Source: Pseudomonadota bacterium (GTDB taxonomy: Bacteria; Desulfobacterota; Desulfovibrionia; Desulfovibrionales; Desulfovibrionaceae). Taken from it: 64,000 nt of DNA. Below, in pieces: positions 24,145 to 32,494 of this stretch. Numbering within the stretch: the stretch's first letter is position 1; every line of letters begins with the position of its first letter. The stretch covers positions 1 to 64,000 of the forward strand of contig JAEZYD010000051.1 of NCBI GenBank assembly GCA_023419375.1, given 5' to 3'. The notes beneath the pieces were generated by a model that did not search any database, was not told where the DNA came from, and saw only the letters and a list, made by a program, of their open reading frames with translations. A program made the translations under genes and the position numbers.

Positions 24145-25944
24145 ATGACCGACAATTCCAACGATTCCCGCGCTCCCCGCGATGCGCGCGAAGCACGGGG
24201 CCAGCGCGCCCCGCGCGGCCCCCGTAACGGGCACGAAAACGGCGATGCGCGCGCCCGCAAGCCGCTGCGCGAAGTGGTTTGCGAGATCGACCGCGACATT
24301 CTGCGGCTGCTGCTTCGCCGCAATAATATTCTTGTCCGCATGCGCGGCGACAAACCCCGGCTCGATTCCACGGAAGAAAAAACCATCCGTGAATCGTGGG
24401 AAGCCTCCGTTTCCCGCATCAGCCGCGACGCGCGCCTTTCGGGCCACTTTTTTTCGCTCATGCAGGAAGTGGAATTTCAGCCCCGCCCCGCCTCTGCCCG
24501 CGCTGACGGAGCTGATGATGGCGGCGAACTCGGCGGTGCAGCAGCGCAGGAACCGCCGCGCACGGCCTTTAACCTTGCGCCGCCCGCCAAGCACGTGCGC
24601 CTGCACATGCCTGCGCCCCTGGCCTGCCGGGCCACGCGCGCATGGCTGATGCTGGCCGCCGCCACGGGCCAGCCCCTGCATATCGCGCCCGGCCTCATGA
24701 ATGATCCCATTGTGGACTGCGTCAAAATGCTCAATCAGGCAGGTGCCTCGCTGACCCGCGAGGATGAAGGCGTTTCCGCCCGCCCGGCTGCTCCGCTTGG
24801 CGCGTCTGACAAGGTTATCCACACGGGCGACAGCGCCTGGAACTTCTTCATGCTGCTGGGGCACTACCTCGGCCGCCCCTCGCGCGCCAAGTTTACTGGC
24901 GATGCAAGCCTGAAACTGGCTGATTTTTCTTCCGTACGGCATTTCTTGCCCACCCTGGGCGCGCGCCTCGTGCATGTGGTGCCCAAGAGCGACGGCCTGC
25001 CCGCGCGCCTTGAGTGCTCCGGCATTTTGCCTGATTCCGTCAAACTGCCTGCCGATGTGCCCGCAGAACTGGCCGAGGGCATCCTGCTGGCGGCTCCCGG
25101 CTACGAAAGGGCAATCACCCTTGATCTTGGCTCGCACCCCGAGCACAGGCTCATTGTTGCCCGCATACTGCCCATACTGCGCGCAGCTGGCGCAGATGTG
25201 CAGGTTGAGGGCGCCAAAGTGCGCGTCAATCCTGGCCCGCTCAGCCTGCCTGCCCAGCCCCAGGCTGGCATGGAGCCGGAGCTGGCGCTCTTTCTTCTGG
25301 CCCTGCCCCTGGCTCTGGGCGGTGAAGCCCTGCTTGGCGGCCAGTGGCCCGCCCTGCCCGCCGCCGAAGCTGGCTGGGATCTTTTGCAGCAACTTGGCCT
25401 TGAACTGCGCTACGAGGCTGGCAAAAACGGCGGCGAAGTCTGCGCACGCGCAGCCGCGCCCCTGAAACAGTACGCAAAGGGTGATCTGCCTGCCGGATTC
25501 CCCGCTGCCTGGGCCTCGCTGCCCGTGGCTCTGGCCGCCTGCGCGGCACTGCGCGGCGACAAGGCCGTTCTGCCAACCCTGCCCTCTGGTACAGACCGCA
25601 CAACGGTAGAAAGTTTTCTTTCTGCTGTGGGTCTGGATTTGGATGAAAACGGCAGATTGTGCAAAAAAGAACAATCTGGCCCGCGTACGGGCTGGAATGC
25701 TCCTGATCCGGTCTGGGCAATGGCCCTTGCACTGGCTGCTTGCGCAAGCCCCCACCAGAAGCTGGGCAACCCCGGCATCATGACCGGGCTGTACCCGCCC
25801 TTCTGGGCGCTGTACAATACCCTGCCCGAACCGGCAGTGCGCCGCTCGGCCGCGCCGGAAGCTCCGGCAGCCGCTCCCAGACGCCGCATCATCACCGGCG
25901 CAGTGGCAGTGCCGCCGGAACTGAAAGACGAAGACGACTATTAG
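24145..25944 (+). CDS. Chorismate mutase fused to a degenerate EPSP-synthase-like domain
   Basis: A 599-residue protein. After a basic, disordered N-terminus, residues about 30-110 resemble an AroQ-type chorismate mutase helix bundle (EVVCEIDRDILRLLLRRNNI, then a Lys/Arg-rich second helix). From about residue 150 the fold pattern follows EPSP synthase: LVHVVPKSDGLPARL, a LAEGILLAAPGYER repeat end, LILRAAGADVQVEG. The phosphate- and PEP-binding motifs of AroA are not recognisable: the GSKS loop reads CRATRAWL and the NSGT loop reads GDSAWNFF. It may be a chorismate mutase with an inactive partner domain. aroE and aroQ lie 4.5 kb downstream. Confidence 0.6.
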   Translation: MTDNSNDSRAPRDAREARGQRAPRGPRNGHENGDARARKPLREVVCEIDRDILRLLLRRNNILVRMRGDKPRLDSTEEKTIRESWEASVSRISRDARLSGHFFSLMQEVEFQPRPASARADGADDGGELGGAAAQEPPRTAFNLAPPAKHVRLHMPAPLACRATRAWLMLAAATGQPLHIAPGLMNDPIVDCVKMLNQAGASLTREDEGVSARPAAPLGASDKVIHTGDSAWNFFMLLGHYLGRPSRAKFTGDASLKLADFSSVRHFLPTLGARLVHVVPKSDGLPARLECSGILPDSVKLPADVPAELAEGILLAAPGYERAITLDLGSHPEHRLIVARILPILRAAGADVQVEGAKVRVNPGPLSLPAQPQAGMEPELALFLLALPLALGGEALLGGQWPALPAAEAGWDLLQQLGLELRYEAGKNGGEVCARAAAPLKQYAKGDLPAGFPAAWASLPVALAACAALRGDKAVLPTLPSGTDRTTVESFLSAVGLDLDENGRLCKKEQSGPRTGWNAPDPVWAMALALAACASPHQKLGNPGIMTGLYPPFWALYNTLPEPAVRRSAAPEAPAAAPRRRIITGAVAVPPELKDEDDY

Positions 25945-25955
25945 AAAAGAATAAA

Positions 25956-25997
25956 CAACAGGCGCTGGCGGCGAGATATCGTCCCCAGCGCCTGTTG
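25956..25997 (+). terminator. Hairpin after the chorismate mutase fusion gene
   Basis: CAACAGGCGCTGG (25956-25968) pairs perfectly over 13 bp with 25985-25997 around a 16-base loop, 11 bases after the stop codon. Only GCGTTT follows, so termination may be weak. Confidence 0.55.
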
Positions 25998-26147
25998 GCG
26001 TTTACGAGGGCAGGCGCTGGCATAAAGGCATTACGCGGGGCAGGAGCACCACGGCAAGCCTCTACCCAGCACCCTAATGCTCTGCGGGCCGCAGGCGTCC
26101 AGAGGGCCAGAAATTTCCTGTCCGGCAAAGTCTGGTGCGGCGACAAT

Positions 26148-26194
26148 AAAAAAATCCGCCCCGTGCAGCATATCTGCAACGGGACGGAAATTTT
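26148..26194 (-). terminator. Terminator of the lipoprotein gene
   Basis: On the minus strand a near-perfect stem of about 19 bp (26151-26169 region with 26175-26194), with small bulges, ends in TTTTTTTATTG. It lies 56 bases after the lipoprotein stop. Confidence 0.65.
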
Positions 26195-26249
26195 GGATGG
26201 GCCGCCATGCCCACTCCGCAATAGCGGAGAAAAAACGTGGCTGCGAAAA

Positions 26250-26687
26250 TTATTCCTGAGTAAAGCGGAACAGCCTCACGGAAAGGGGCTGCATGTTCTG
26301 CCGACTCATGGCCGAAACAATGAAGGCATAGTTTCGGGCCTGTCCGGTAGGCGGGCAGGGACCGCGATAGTGACGCGTCAAGCCGCCTTCGGGGATAATG
26401 CCGCTGCCGTCGTTGTTCCACTCGCCACCGCCAAGGAACAGATCCTGGCCATCGCTGGTAAATTCCACCAGGCGCACGTCGTAGTAATCTGTGCTGCCGG
26501 GGGTCTGCGCCACCTGAATTTCAGGCGATATCCGGGAACAGCGGTGAACTTCGCGCAAGGTAACTGTAACGGCCATGCCGTCCGGAATTTCCTGCGTCTC
26601 CTTGGAGGCGCAAGCGGGCAGCAGGGCTGCCGCGCACAGCACAGGAAAGAGCGCACGCCGGGCTTTGCCTAAAATTTCAAAACGCAT
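26250..26687 (-). CDS. Lipoprotein, weakly PEBP-like
   Basis: A 145-residue protein with a lipoprotein signal: MRFEILGKARRALFPVLCAA, then the lipobox LLPAC, with Cys near residue 26. It is expected to be anchored in a membrane facing the periplasm. The segment IPEGGLTRHYRGPCPPTG followed by NYAFIV resembles the ligand-site block of YbhB/PEBP proteins (GPCPPxG), but the rest is short and not clearly alignable. The start at 26687 has GGAGG 5 bases upstream. It is divergent from the aminotransferase gene. The lipid anchor is sure; the family link is tentative. Confidence 0.65.
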   Translation of the reverse strand: MRFEILGKARRALFPVLCAAALLPACASKETQEIPDGMAVTVTLREVHRCSRISPEIQVAQTPGSTDYYDVRLVEFTSDGQDLFLGGGEWNNDGSGIIPEGGLTRHYRGPCPPTGQARNYAFIVSAMSRQNMQPLSVRLFRFTQE

Positions 26688-26774
26688 CAGGGCCTCCAAA
26701 TGACAATTGCTTTATGCGGCTTTTGGAAGCATAACCAATAGTCAGGTCGAATACAACAACAGTGGGAGCAGTAT

Positions 26775-27965
26775 ATGTCCATTCTTGCAGACAGCGTTAC
26801 GGGGTATCTGGAACACTCTTCGTGGATCCGCCGCATGTTCGAGGCCGGAGGCCAGCTCAAGGCCCGTTTTGGCGCGGACAACGTGTATGACTTCAGCCTG
26901 GGCAACCCCGACCTGCCAGCACCTCCCGCCGTTGTGGACGGTTTGCGTTCTTTCACCGAACACGCTGGCGAACCTTTTGCCTTTGGCTACATGCCCAACG
27001 GCGGCTTTGTCTGGGCGCGGGAAAAACTGGCCGCCCACCTCAGCAAGGAACAGGGCGTGGCGCTTACCGCCAATGATGTGCTGTTGGGCTGCGGCGCTGC
27101 AGGCGTGCTCAACGCTTTTTTGCGCGCGGTCATCAATCCCGGCGAAGAAATGCTGGGCTTTGCCCCCTACTTTGTGGAATACGGCTTTTATGTGGCCAAC
27201 CACGGCGGCACCTTCCGCGCTGTCATGAGCAAGGCCGACACCTTTGCGCCCGACCTTGCCGCGCTTGAAGAAGCCATCAGCCCCAAAACGCGCGTGGTGC
27301 TCATCAACTCGCCCAACAATCCCACCGGCGTGATTTACAGCCGCAAGGATCTCAAGGCGCTGACTGAACTGCTGGAAAACAAGAGCCAGGAATACGGCAA
27401 GCCCATCTGGCTGGTGGCCGATGAACCCTACCGCTTCCTTGCCTATGACGGCGCGGAAGTGCCTTCGGTGCTGCCGCTCTACCCTTATGCCGTGGTCATC
27501 AGCTCTTTCTCCAAAAACCTTTCGCTGCCCGGCGAACGCGTGGGCTTTGCCGCCGTTTCGCCCCTGCTGCACGAAAAGGCAGAGCTCATGGCCGCGCTCA
27601 CGCTCACCAACCGCATTCTCGGTTTTGTGAACCCGCCCGTGGTGGGCCAGCACATCATGGCCGCCGCCCTGGGCAGCCAGGTTGATCTGAACGTCTACGC
27701 CGCCCGCCGCAAGGCCATGGCCGAGGTGCTCAAGAACGCCGGATACGAATTCCAGATGCCCGCAGGCGCGTTCTACTTCTTCCCCAAGGCTCCCGGCGGG
27801 GATGATGTGGCCTTTGTGAACAGGCTGGTCGAAGAACGCGTGCTGGCGGTTCCCGGCTCCGGCTTTGGCTGCCCCGGCTACTTCCGCCTGGCATTCTGCG
27901 TGGGCGAAGAAGTGATCCGCAAGGCTGCCGACGGCTTTGCCAAGGCCCGCGCCTCCGTAAAATAG
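26775..27965 (+). CDS. PLP-dependent class I/II aminotransferase
   Basis: A 396-residue fold-type I aminotransferase. Landmarks are SLGNPDLPAPP near residue 40, VLLGCGAAGVLNAFL for phosphate binding, NSPNNPTGVIYS near residue 178, DEPYRFLAYDG, and the PLP lysine in SSFSKNLSLPGERVGF near residue 245. The C-terminal arginine region is FRLAFCVGEE. It transfers an amino group between an amino acid and a 2-oxo acid; the substrate cannot be fixed from sequence. GGGAG lies 7 bases before the start. The rhodanese gene follows after 50 bases and may be cotranscribed. Confidence 0.9.
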   Translation: MSILADSVTGYLEHSSWIRRMFEAGGQLKARFGADNVYDFSLGNPDLPAPPAVVDGLRSFTEHAGEPFAFGYMPNGGFVWAREKLAAHLSKEQGVALTANDVLLGCGAAGVLNAFLRAVINPGEEMLGFAPYFVEYGFYVANHGGTFRAVMSKADTFAPDLAALEEAISPKTRVVLINSPNNPTGVIYSRKDLKALTELLENKSQEYGKPIWLVADEPYRFLAYDGAEVPSVLPLYPYAVVISSFSKNLSLPGERVGFAAVSPLLHEKAELMAALTLTNRILGFVNPPVVGQHIMAAALGSQVDLNVYAARRKAMAEVLKNAGYEFQMPAGAFYFFPKAPGGDDVAFVNRLVEERVLAVPGSGFGCPGYFRLAFCVGEEVIRKAADGFAKARASVK

Positions 27966-28015
27966 CATCGCAGGCAGGGCCACAGCCCGATCTCAAACCA
28001 TTACAGGTAGCAGAA

Positions 28016-28435
28016 ATGACGCACACCCACTCCGCAACGCCATCGCGCGGCAGGCTTTACGGCCTGATGTCGGCGCTCGCATGCTTCCTCCTGCTGGCTG
28101 CCGTTCAGGTTTCCGCCAAGGATATCAGCGTGAAGGACGCCGCAACCCTGCTGCAGAATCCTCCGCAGGGGCTGACCATTGTTGACGTGCGCACCCCGGC
28201 GGAATTCCGCGAGGGGCACCTCGCAGGCGCAGTCAACATGGACTTTTTCGGCGCATCCTTTGATTCGCAGATACTTGACCTGCCCAAGGACAAGCCGGTG
28301 CTGCTCTATTGCCGCACGGGCAACCGCTCTGCCGGAGCCTACGATGCCATGGAAAAAGAAGGGATAACCAACATTCTCCACATGAATGAAGGCATCACGG
28401 GCTGGCAAAAACAAGGCCTGCCGCTGCAAAAATAG
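28016..28435 (+). CDS. Exported rhodanese-domain protein
   Basis: A 139-residue protein with an N-terminal signal or anchor helix (LMSALACFLLLAAVQVSA, cleavage likely before KDIS) and one rhodanese domain. The domain shows VDVRTPAEFREGHLAGAVN and the active-site loop YCRTGNRS with the catalytic cysteine. It probably handles sulfane sulfur in the periplasm, which suits a sulfate reducer, but single-domain rhodaneses have varied roles. The terminator at 28490-28528 follows. Confidence 0.88.
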   Translation: MTHTHSATPSRGRLYGLMSALACFLLLAAVQVSAKDISVKDAATLLQNPPQGLTIVDVRTPAEFREGHLAGAVNMDFFGASFDSQILDLPKDKPVLLYCRTGNRSAGAYDAMEKEGITNILHMNEGITGWQKQGLPLQK

Positions 28436-28465
28436 CGCACCGCTGTAGCGCACGCAGCGTTACGG

Positions 28466-28482
28466 CTGGCACGGATTCTGCT
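28466..28482 (+). promoter_or_regulatory. Sigma-54 (-24/-12) promoter candidate upstream of flgE
   Basis: CTGGCACGGATTCTGCT matches the sigma-54 consensus (YTGGCACGRNNNTTGCW) at all fixed positions but one. GG at 28468-28469 and GC at 28480-28481 are exactly 10 bases apart. Flagellar hook genes are often sigma-54 dependent. Transcription would start near 28494, inside the left arm of the preceding terminator. Confidence 0.5.
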
Positions 28483-28489
28483 TCTATTC

Positions 28490-28528
28490 AGGGCGGAGAG
28501 GAAGATTTTTCCTCCCCGCCCTTTTCCA
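28490..28528 (+). terminator. Terminator after the rhodanese gene
   Basis: AGGGCGGAGAGGAA pairs with its downstream complement over 14 positions with one mismatch, followed by TTTT. It lies 55 bases after the rhodanese stop. Confidence 0.75.
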
Positions 28529-28684
28529 TTGCCTGAACAAATGCGCGGCCAAAGCGCGACAGGCAAGGCGCGCCGCACATAGAGGCGGCGATGCGGCTGA
28601 CGCTTTCACAACAGAAACGTCTTGCCGTTTGGGGTATCGTTTCCGGGCAGGGGAAAATTATTCCCTCCCCACAGGAGGCAGAGC

Positions 28685-30175
28685 ATGAACTCGTCATTGT
28701 TTATCGGTGCCACAGGCATGAAGACGTTGAGTAGCGGCATGAACGTTATCTCAAACAACATCGCCAATATGAGCACCATCGGGTACAAGCAGCAAACAGC
28801 TCTGTTCTCTGACGTTTTTTATGCGCAGCAAGGGGCCATAGGCGACTGGTGGGATGCGCAGACCAATTCCAAGGTGGCCCTTGGGCAGGTAGGTCAGGGC
28901 GTACAGCTGGACGCAGTGCTCACACGCTACAATCAGGGGGGCCTTGAGTCTACCAACACCGTTACCGATATGGCCATCAGCGGCAAAGGTTTCTTTCAGG
29001 TAACGGACAAGACCGGCGAACAGTACTACACCCGCGCGGGCGACTTCCGCCCCGACAATCAGGGTGTTTGGCGCACGCCCGCCGGCATGGCCCTCATGGG
29101 CTACCAGTATTCCCAGGACGGCACCAAGGGCGGTCTGGCGCAGGTTACAGTTGACAGATTCGCCAAGATGCCCGCCAAGGCCACCACGGCTGTCGATATG
29201 CGCTTTAATGCGGGGCAGTCCAAAGACACGGCCAGTGACCCCGCAAATCCCTATTTCAGCCTCATTGGTCAGTACAATGCCGCCAACGTGCCTCCCATGA
29301 ACAGTTCCAGCTACGGCTACGGGCAGAGCATTACTCTGTACGGTGCCGATGGCACGGCCCACTCGGCCACAATATATTTTGACGGCGCGCCTTCCACAGC
29401 ACCCGGAACGACTGTGGAATACCTCATTGCTTCGGATGCCGACGCCAAGGGCGGCAAGGCCCAGCCCCTGATGTCGGGCACCCTCAGCTTCAATGCTAAC
29501 GGTGAAATCTCCGGCATGTCGGCATACACCCCCAGCACCGCGGGCAGCACAAACCTTGCGGACTGGAACGCGGCCACGCTCTCCAAGGACGGCATCCCGC
29601 AGATGACTGTCAACGGAGCGCCTGTCACTGTAAATCTGGGCATCACAGCCAAGAGCGGCTGGCAAAACAGCCCGGGCAATGCCGCCAGCGTGGGTACAGA
29701 CCCCACAGCTCTGGCGAGTATGGGCAATGCCTATACACGCGCAGCGGATGCCACAACCAACTACACATCTTCCTCTCCGGTGACGCGCACAAAAAACCAG
29801 GATGGATACGCCGAAGGCACGCTGAACAACGTCAGCATCAGCGCCGACGGCACGGTGGTGGGCAAGTTTTCCAACAACAAGAGCATGGATCTCTGGCAGA
29901 TTCCTGTATGCCGTTTCACCAGCGAAGACGGCCTGCGCCGCGAGGGCAACAACCTCTTTGCCGCTACAAAAGATTCCGGCACTATGGAAATGGGCGTTGC
30001 CGGTACGGAAAACTACGGCAAAATAAGCGCGTACAACATTGAAAATTCCAACGTGGACATGTCCCAGGAAATGGTCAACATGATTGTCAACCAGCGCGGC
30101 TTTCAGTCCAACAGCAAGGTTGTGACCACGGCAGATCAGATGTTGCAAAAGGCCATGGAACTCAAACGTTCATAG
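28685..30175 (+). CDS. flgE: Flagellar hook-basal body protein (FlgE-like)
   Basis: A 496-residue rod/hook protein. The N-terminal helix MNSSLFIGATGMKTLSSGMN with NNIANMSTIGYK is the flagellar basal-body rod signature. The FlgE/F/G central pattern appears in MAISGKGFFQVTD. The C-terminus SNVDMSQEMVNMIVNQRGFQ, ending MLQKAMELKRS, is the paired coiled-coil end. A long domain in the middle (residues about 150-400) fits a hook protein better than FlgF or FlgG. AGGAGG lies 8 bases upstream. No other flagellar structural gene is adjacent; transcription may come from the sigma-54 site at 28466. Confidence 0.88.
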   Translation: MNSSLFIGATGMKTLSSGMNVISNNIANMSTIGYKQQTALFSDVFYAQQGAIGDWWDAQTNSKVALGQVGQGVQLDAVLTRYNQGGLESTNTVTDMAISGKGFFQVTDKTGEQYYTRAGDFRPDNQGVWRTPAGMALMGYQYSQDGTKGGLAQVTVDRFAKMPAKATTAVDMRFNAGQSKDTASDPANPYFSLIGQYNAANVPPMNSSSYGYGQSITLYGADGTAHSATIYFDGAPSTAPGTTVEYLIASDADAKGGKAQPLMSGTLSFNANGEISGMSAYTPSTAGSTNLADWNAATLSKDGIPQMTVNGAPVTVNLGITAKSGWQNSPGNAASVGTDPTALASMGNAYTRAADATTNYTSSSPVTRTKNQDGYAEGTLNNVSISADGTVVGKFSNNKSMDLWQIPVCRFTSEDGLRREGNNLFAATKDSGTMEMGVAGTENYGKISAYNIENSNVDMSQEMVNMIVNQRGFQSNSKVVTTADQMLQKAMELKRS

Positions 30176-30215
30176 CCGCATGGGCGCAAACCCTTCCCTG
30201 GCGTCATGATTTTCC

Positions 30216-30246
30216 GGCCCCGGCATACCATACCCGGGGCCTTTCG
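30216..30246 (+). terminator. Terminator after flgE
   Basis: GGCCCCGG/CCGGGGCC forms an 8-bp perfect stem with a 10-base loop and is followed by TTTCGTATTT. Confidence 0.7.
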
Positions 30247-30434
30247 TATTTCTGGCAGGATACCGCTGCGAGTCGGATGCGCTCATCTCATACGCAAGCA
30301 CTTTGATTATCCGGGCAGTCCTTGATCCGGAGCATTGCTCCGTACCTCCCCATAGGGTACAGTGTTGCCTCAAGATGTGGATCACCCTGTAAAAAAACAC
30401 TTTTTTCGCACTTTCCCGCAGGAGAGCACCCCGC

Positions 30435-31316
30435 ATGAGCGTCGCAGCACCTCCCACCAATGGCACCGCTCTCTATGGCGTCGCCGGTTGGCCGCTGGCC
30501 CAGACACTTTCACCCCTGTTGCACAATACGGGCTTCCGAAGCCTGGGCATCAACGCACTGTACCAGAAATGGGAAGTGCCGCCCGACAAACTGCCCGCCT
30601 TTGTGGAAAGTGTGCGCCTGCTTGATATTCGGGGCTGCTCTGTGACCATCCCCCACAAGGTTGGTCTTTTGCCCCTGCTGGACGAAGTCAGCCCTCTTGC
30701 CCGTCAGGTGGGCGCGGCCAATACCATGTACTGGAAGGGCGACCGCCTTTGCGGCGAAAATACCGATGTGGCCGGATTCATGGCTCCGCTTGCGGGTATG
30801 CCCCTTGAAGGGGCGGACGTGCTGCTGCTGGGTGCGGGCGGCGCAGCCAGGGCCGTTGCCGCAGGCCTTGCAGCGCCGGGCAATGCCAAGCGCCCTGCCA
30901 GAATCTTTGTGGCCACTCCTTCTGATAAATCCCATCTGCCTCTGGCCGAAGAATTCGGCCTTACGCCCCTGCTGTGGAAAGACCGGCACGAGCCTTCGGC
31001 CCTGCTGGTGGTCAACACCACCCCCCTTGGCATGCGCGGCAAGGCGGAAGACGACACTCCCTATAATTTTTCACTGGCTGCGCCGCTTTCCGCAGCGGAC
31101 GCTGCCAGAGCAACACCCCTTGCCTACGACATTGTGTACAATCCCCTCGAAACCCGCTTTCTGCGCGAGGCCCGCGCTGCTGGCCGCCGCTGCATATCGG
31201 GGCTTGAAATGTTTTTTGGTCAGGGCGATGCGCAGTTCCGCCTCTGGACGGGGCAGGGCCTGCCGCCCGAATCACGCCGCGCCCTTGAGGCCGCCCTTGG
31301 GCAACAGCCCCAATAA
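30435..31316 (+). CDS. aroE: Shikimate dehydrogenase
   Basis: A 293-residue enzyme reducing 3-dehydroshikimate to shikimate with NADPH. The substrate domain shows YGVAGWPLAQTLSPLLHN, and VTIPHK carries the catalytic lysine. ENTDVAGF holds the Asn/Asp pair, LLGAGGAARAVA is the nucleotide loop, and VNTTPLGM follows. All are intact. AGGAG precedes the start by 8 bases. The next gene, aroQ, catalyses the preceding step of the same pathway and starts 24 bases downstream, so the two form an operon. Confidence 0.95.
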   Translation: MSVAAPPTNGTALYGVAGWPLAQTLSPLLHNTGFRSLGINALYQKWEVPPDKLPAFVESVRLLDIRGCSVTIPHKVGLLPLLDEVSPLARQVGAANTMYWKGDRLCGENTDVAGFMAPLAGMPLEGADVLLLGAGGAARAVAAGLAAPGNAKRPARIFVATPSDKSHLPLAEEFGLTPLLWKDRHEPSALLVVNTTPLGMRGKAEDDTPYNFSLAAPLSAADAARATPLAYDIVYNPLETRFLREARAAGRRCISGLEMFFGQGDAQFRLWTGQGLPPESRRALEAALGQQPQ

Positions 31317-31340
31317 ACCGACATGAAAAGCGAGGCTTCC

Positions 31341-31793
31341 ATGCGAATTCTGGTGTTGCACGGCGTCAATCTGAACATGTTCGGCAAGCGCGACCCCTCG
31401 CAGTACGGCACGGCCACCCTGGCGGACATTGACGCGGCGCTGCAATCGCTTGCACAGGAAATGGGCGCAACCGTGGAGTGCTTTCAGACCAACCACGAGG
31501 GCCTGATGGTGGAGCGCATCCACCAGGCGCTTGGCGAGGGCGTTGACGCGGTGGTCATCAATGCGGGCGCATGGACGCACTACAGCTATGCCCTTGCTGA
31601 CGCTCTGGCCATTCTGCCCGTGCCTGTGGTGGAGGTTCACATGTCCAATGTTCACGCACGCGAGGCATTCCGGCACCATTCTGTGCTGTCGCCGGTGTGC
31701 GCGGGCAGCGTGTGCGGATTCGGCGTTGAGAGTTATCTTCTCGGCCTGCGAGCCGCGCAAACGCTGGCGGCTAAAGCCGCAAACAAAGCGTAG
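31341..31793 (+). CDS. aroQ: Type II 3-dehydroquinate dehydratase
   Basis: A 150-residue class II dehydroquinase, which forms 3-dehydroshikimate. The N-terminal active-site stretch is LHGVNLNMFGKRDPSQYG, with the catalytic Tyr and a Val in place of the more usual Pro. Further blocks are ECFQTNHEG, NAGAWTHYSYAL and VEVHMSNVHARE. The start at 31341 has GAGG upstream, whereas an in-frame ATG at 31323 has no ribosome site. It lies directly after aroE. Confidence 0.93.
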   Translation: MRILVLHGVNLNMFGKRDPSQYGTATLADIDAALQSLAQEMGATVECFQTNHEGLMVERIHQALGEGVDAVVINAGAWTHYSYALADALAILPVPVVEVHMSNVHAREAFRHHSVLSPVCAGSVCGFGVESYLLGLRAAQTLAAKAANKA

Positions 31794-31836
31794 TAAAGAC
31801 GCAGTATATAATTTGCTGGGGTGTGAGCCTAGATTT

Positions 31837-31866
31837 TTGACTTTTTCTGCTGTAGCGTTGTAGATA
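31837..31866 (+). promoter_or_regulatory. Promoter of the hdr-flx operon
   Basis: TTGACT (31837-31842) and TAGATA (31861-31866) are 18 bases apart, 46 bases before hdrC. The AT-rich surroundings contrast with the GC-rich genes on both sides. Confidence 0.55.
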
Positions 31867-31912
31867 GTCTTGTCACAGCGGCACCCCATCAGCTTCTAAC
31901 CAGAGAGTTCCC

Positions 31913-32494
31913 ATGAACGAAGCCATTAACCTGAACCGCCTGCGCGACCCCGCCTTTACGGAGGAAGTGGACGCGCACAGCGGGCAAAAAGTGTCCACCT
32001 GCTATCAGTGCGGCAATTGTACTGCCGGCTGTCCCGCAGGGTTCGTTTATGACATGCAGGTCAACCAGATCATGCGGGCGGTACAGTTGGGCTTGAAGGA
32101 CGCGGTACTTGATTCGCGCTCCATCTGGATGTGCCTGTCCTGTTCCACCTGTAGCCAGCGGTGTCCCAACAACATCGACGTGGCCGGAGTCATGGAGACC
32201 CTGCGCCACATGGCCCGCAAGGAAGGCCGCGTGGCCGTTCCCAAGGTGGAGAAGTTCTGGTTTTCCTTCCTGGATACAGTGCGCACCTTTGGCCGCACCC
32301 ACGAAATCGGCACCATGGCACTCTATATGATGCGCTCGCTCCGCGTGTTTACCGACGTTGACCTCGCGCCCGAAGCCCTCAAGAAGGGCAAGCTGGGGCT
32401 CAAGCCCCACATTCTGCCGGGCGGGGCGGGGCCGGTTACCCGTATCTTTACGCGCTACAAGGAACGCGCCAAGCGCGAGGGGGTGCGCCCATGA
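31913..32494 (+). CDS. hdrC: Heterodisulfide reductase subunit C-like
   Basis: A 193-residue iron-sulfur protein with two [4Fe-4S] motifs: CYQCGNCTAGCP near residue 30 and CLSCSTCSQRCP near residue 72. This is the HdrC arrangement. It relays electrons between HdrA and HdrB. The C-terminal third (KLGLKPHILPGGAGPV) is typical of HdrC linked to HdrB. It is the first gene of a six-gene operon in which neighbours overlap; its stop overlaps the hdrB start by 4 bases. Confidence 0.9.
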   Translation: MNEAINLNRLRDPAFTEEVDAHSGQKVSTCYQCGNCTAGCPAGFVYDMQVNQIMRAVQLGLKDAVLDSRSIWMCLSCSTCSQRCPNNIDVAGVMETLRHMARKEGRVAVPKVEKFWFSFLDTVRTFGRTHEIGTMALYMMRSLRVFTDVDLAPEALKKGKLGLKPHILPGGAGPVTRIFTRYKERAKREGVRP

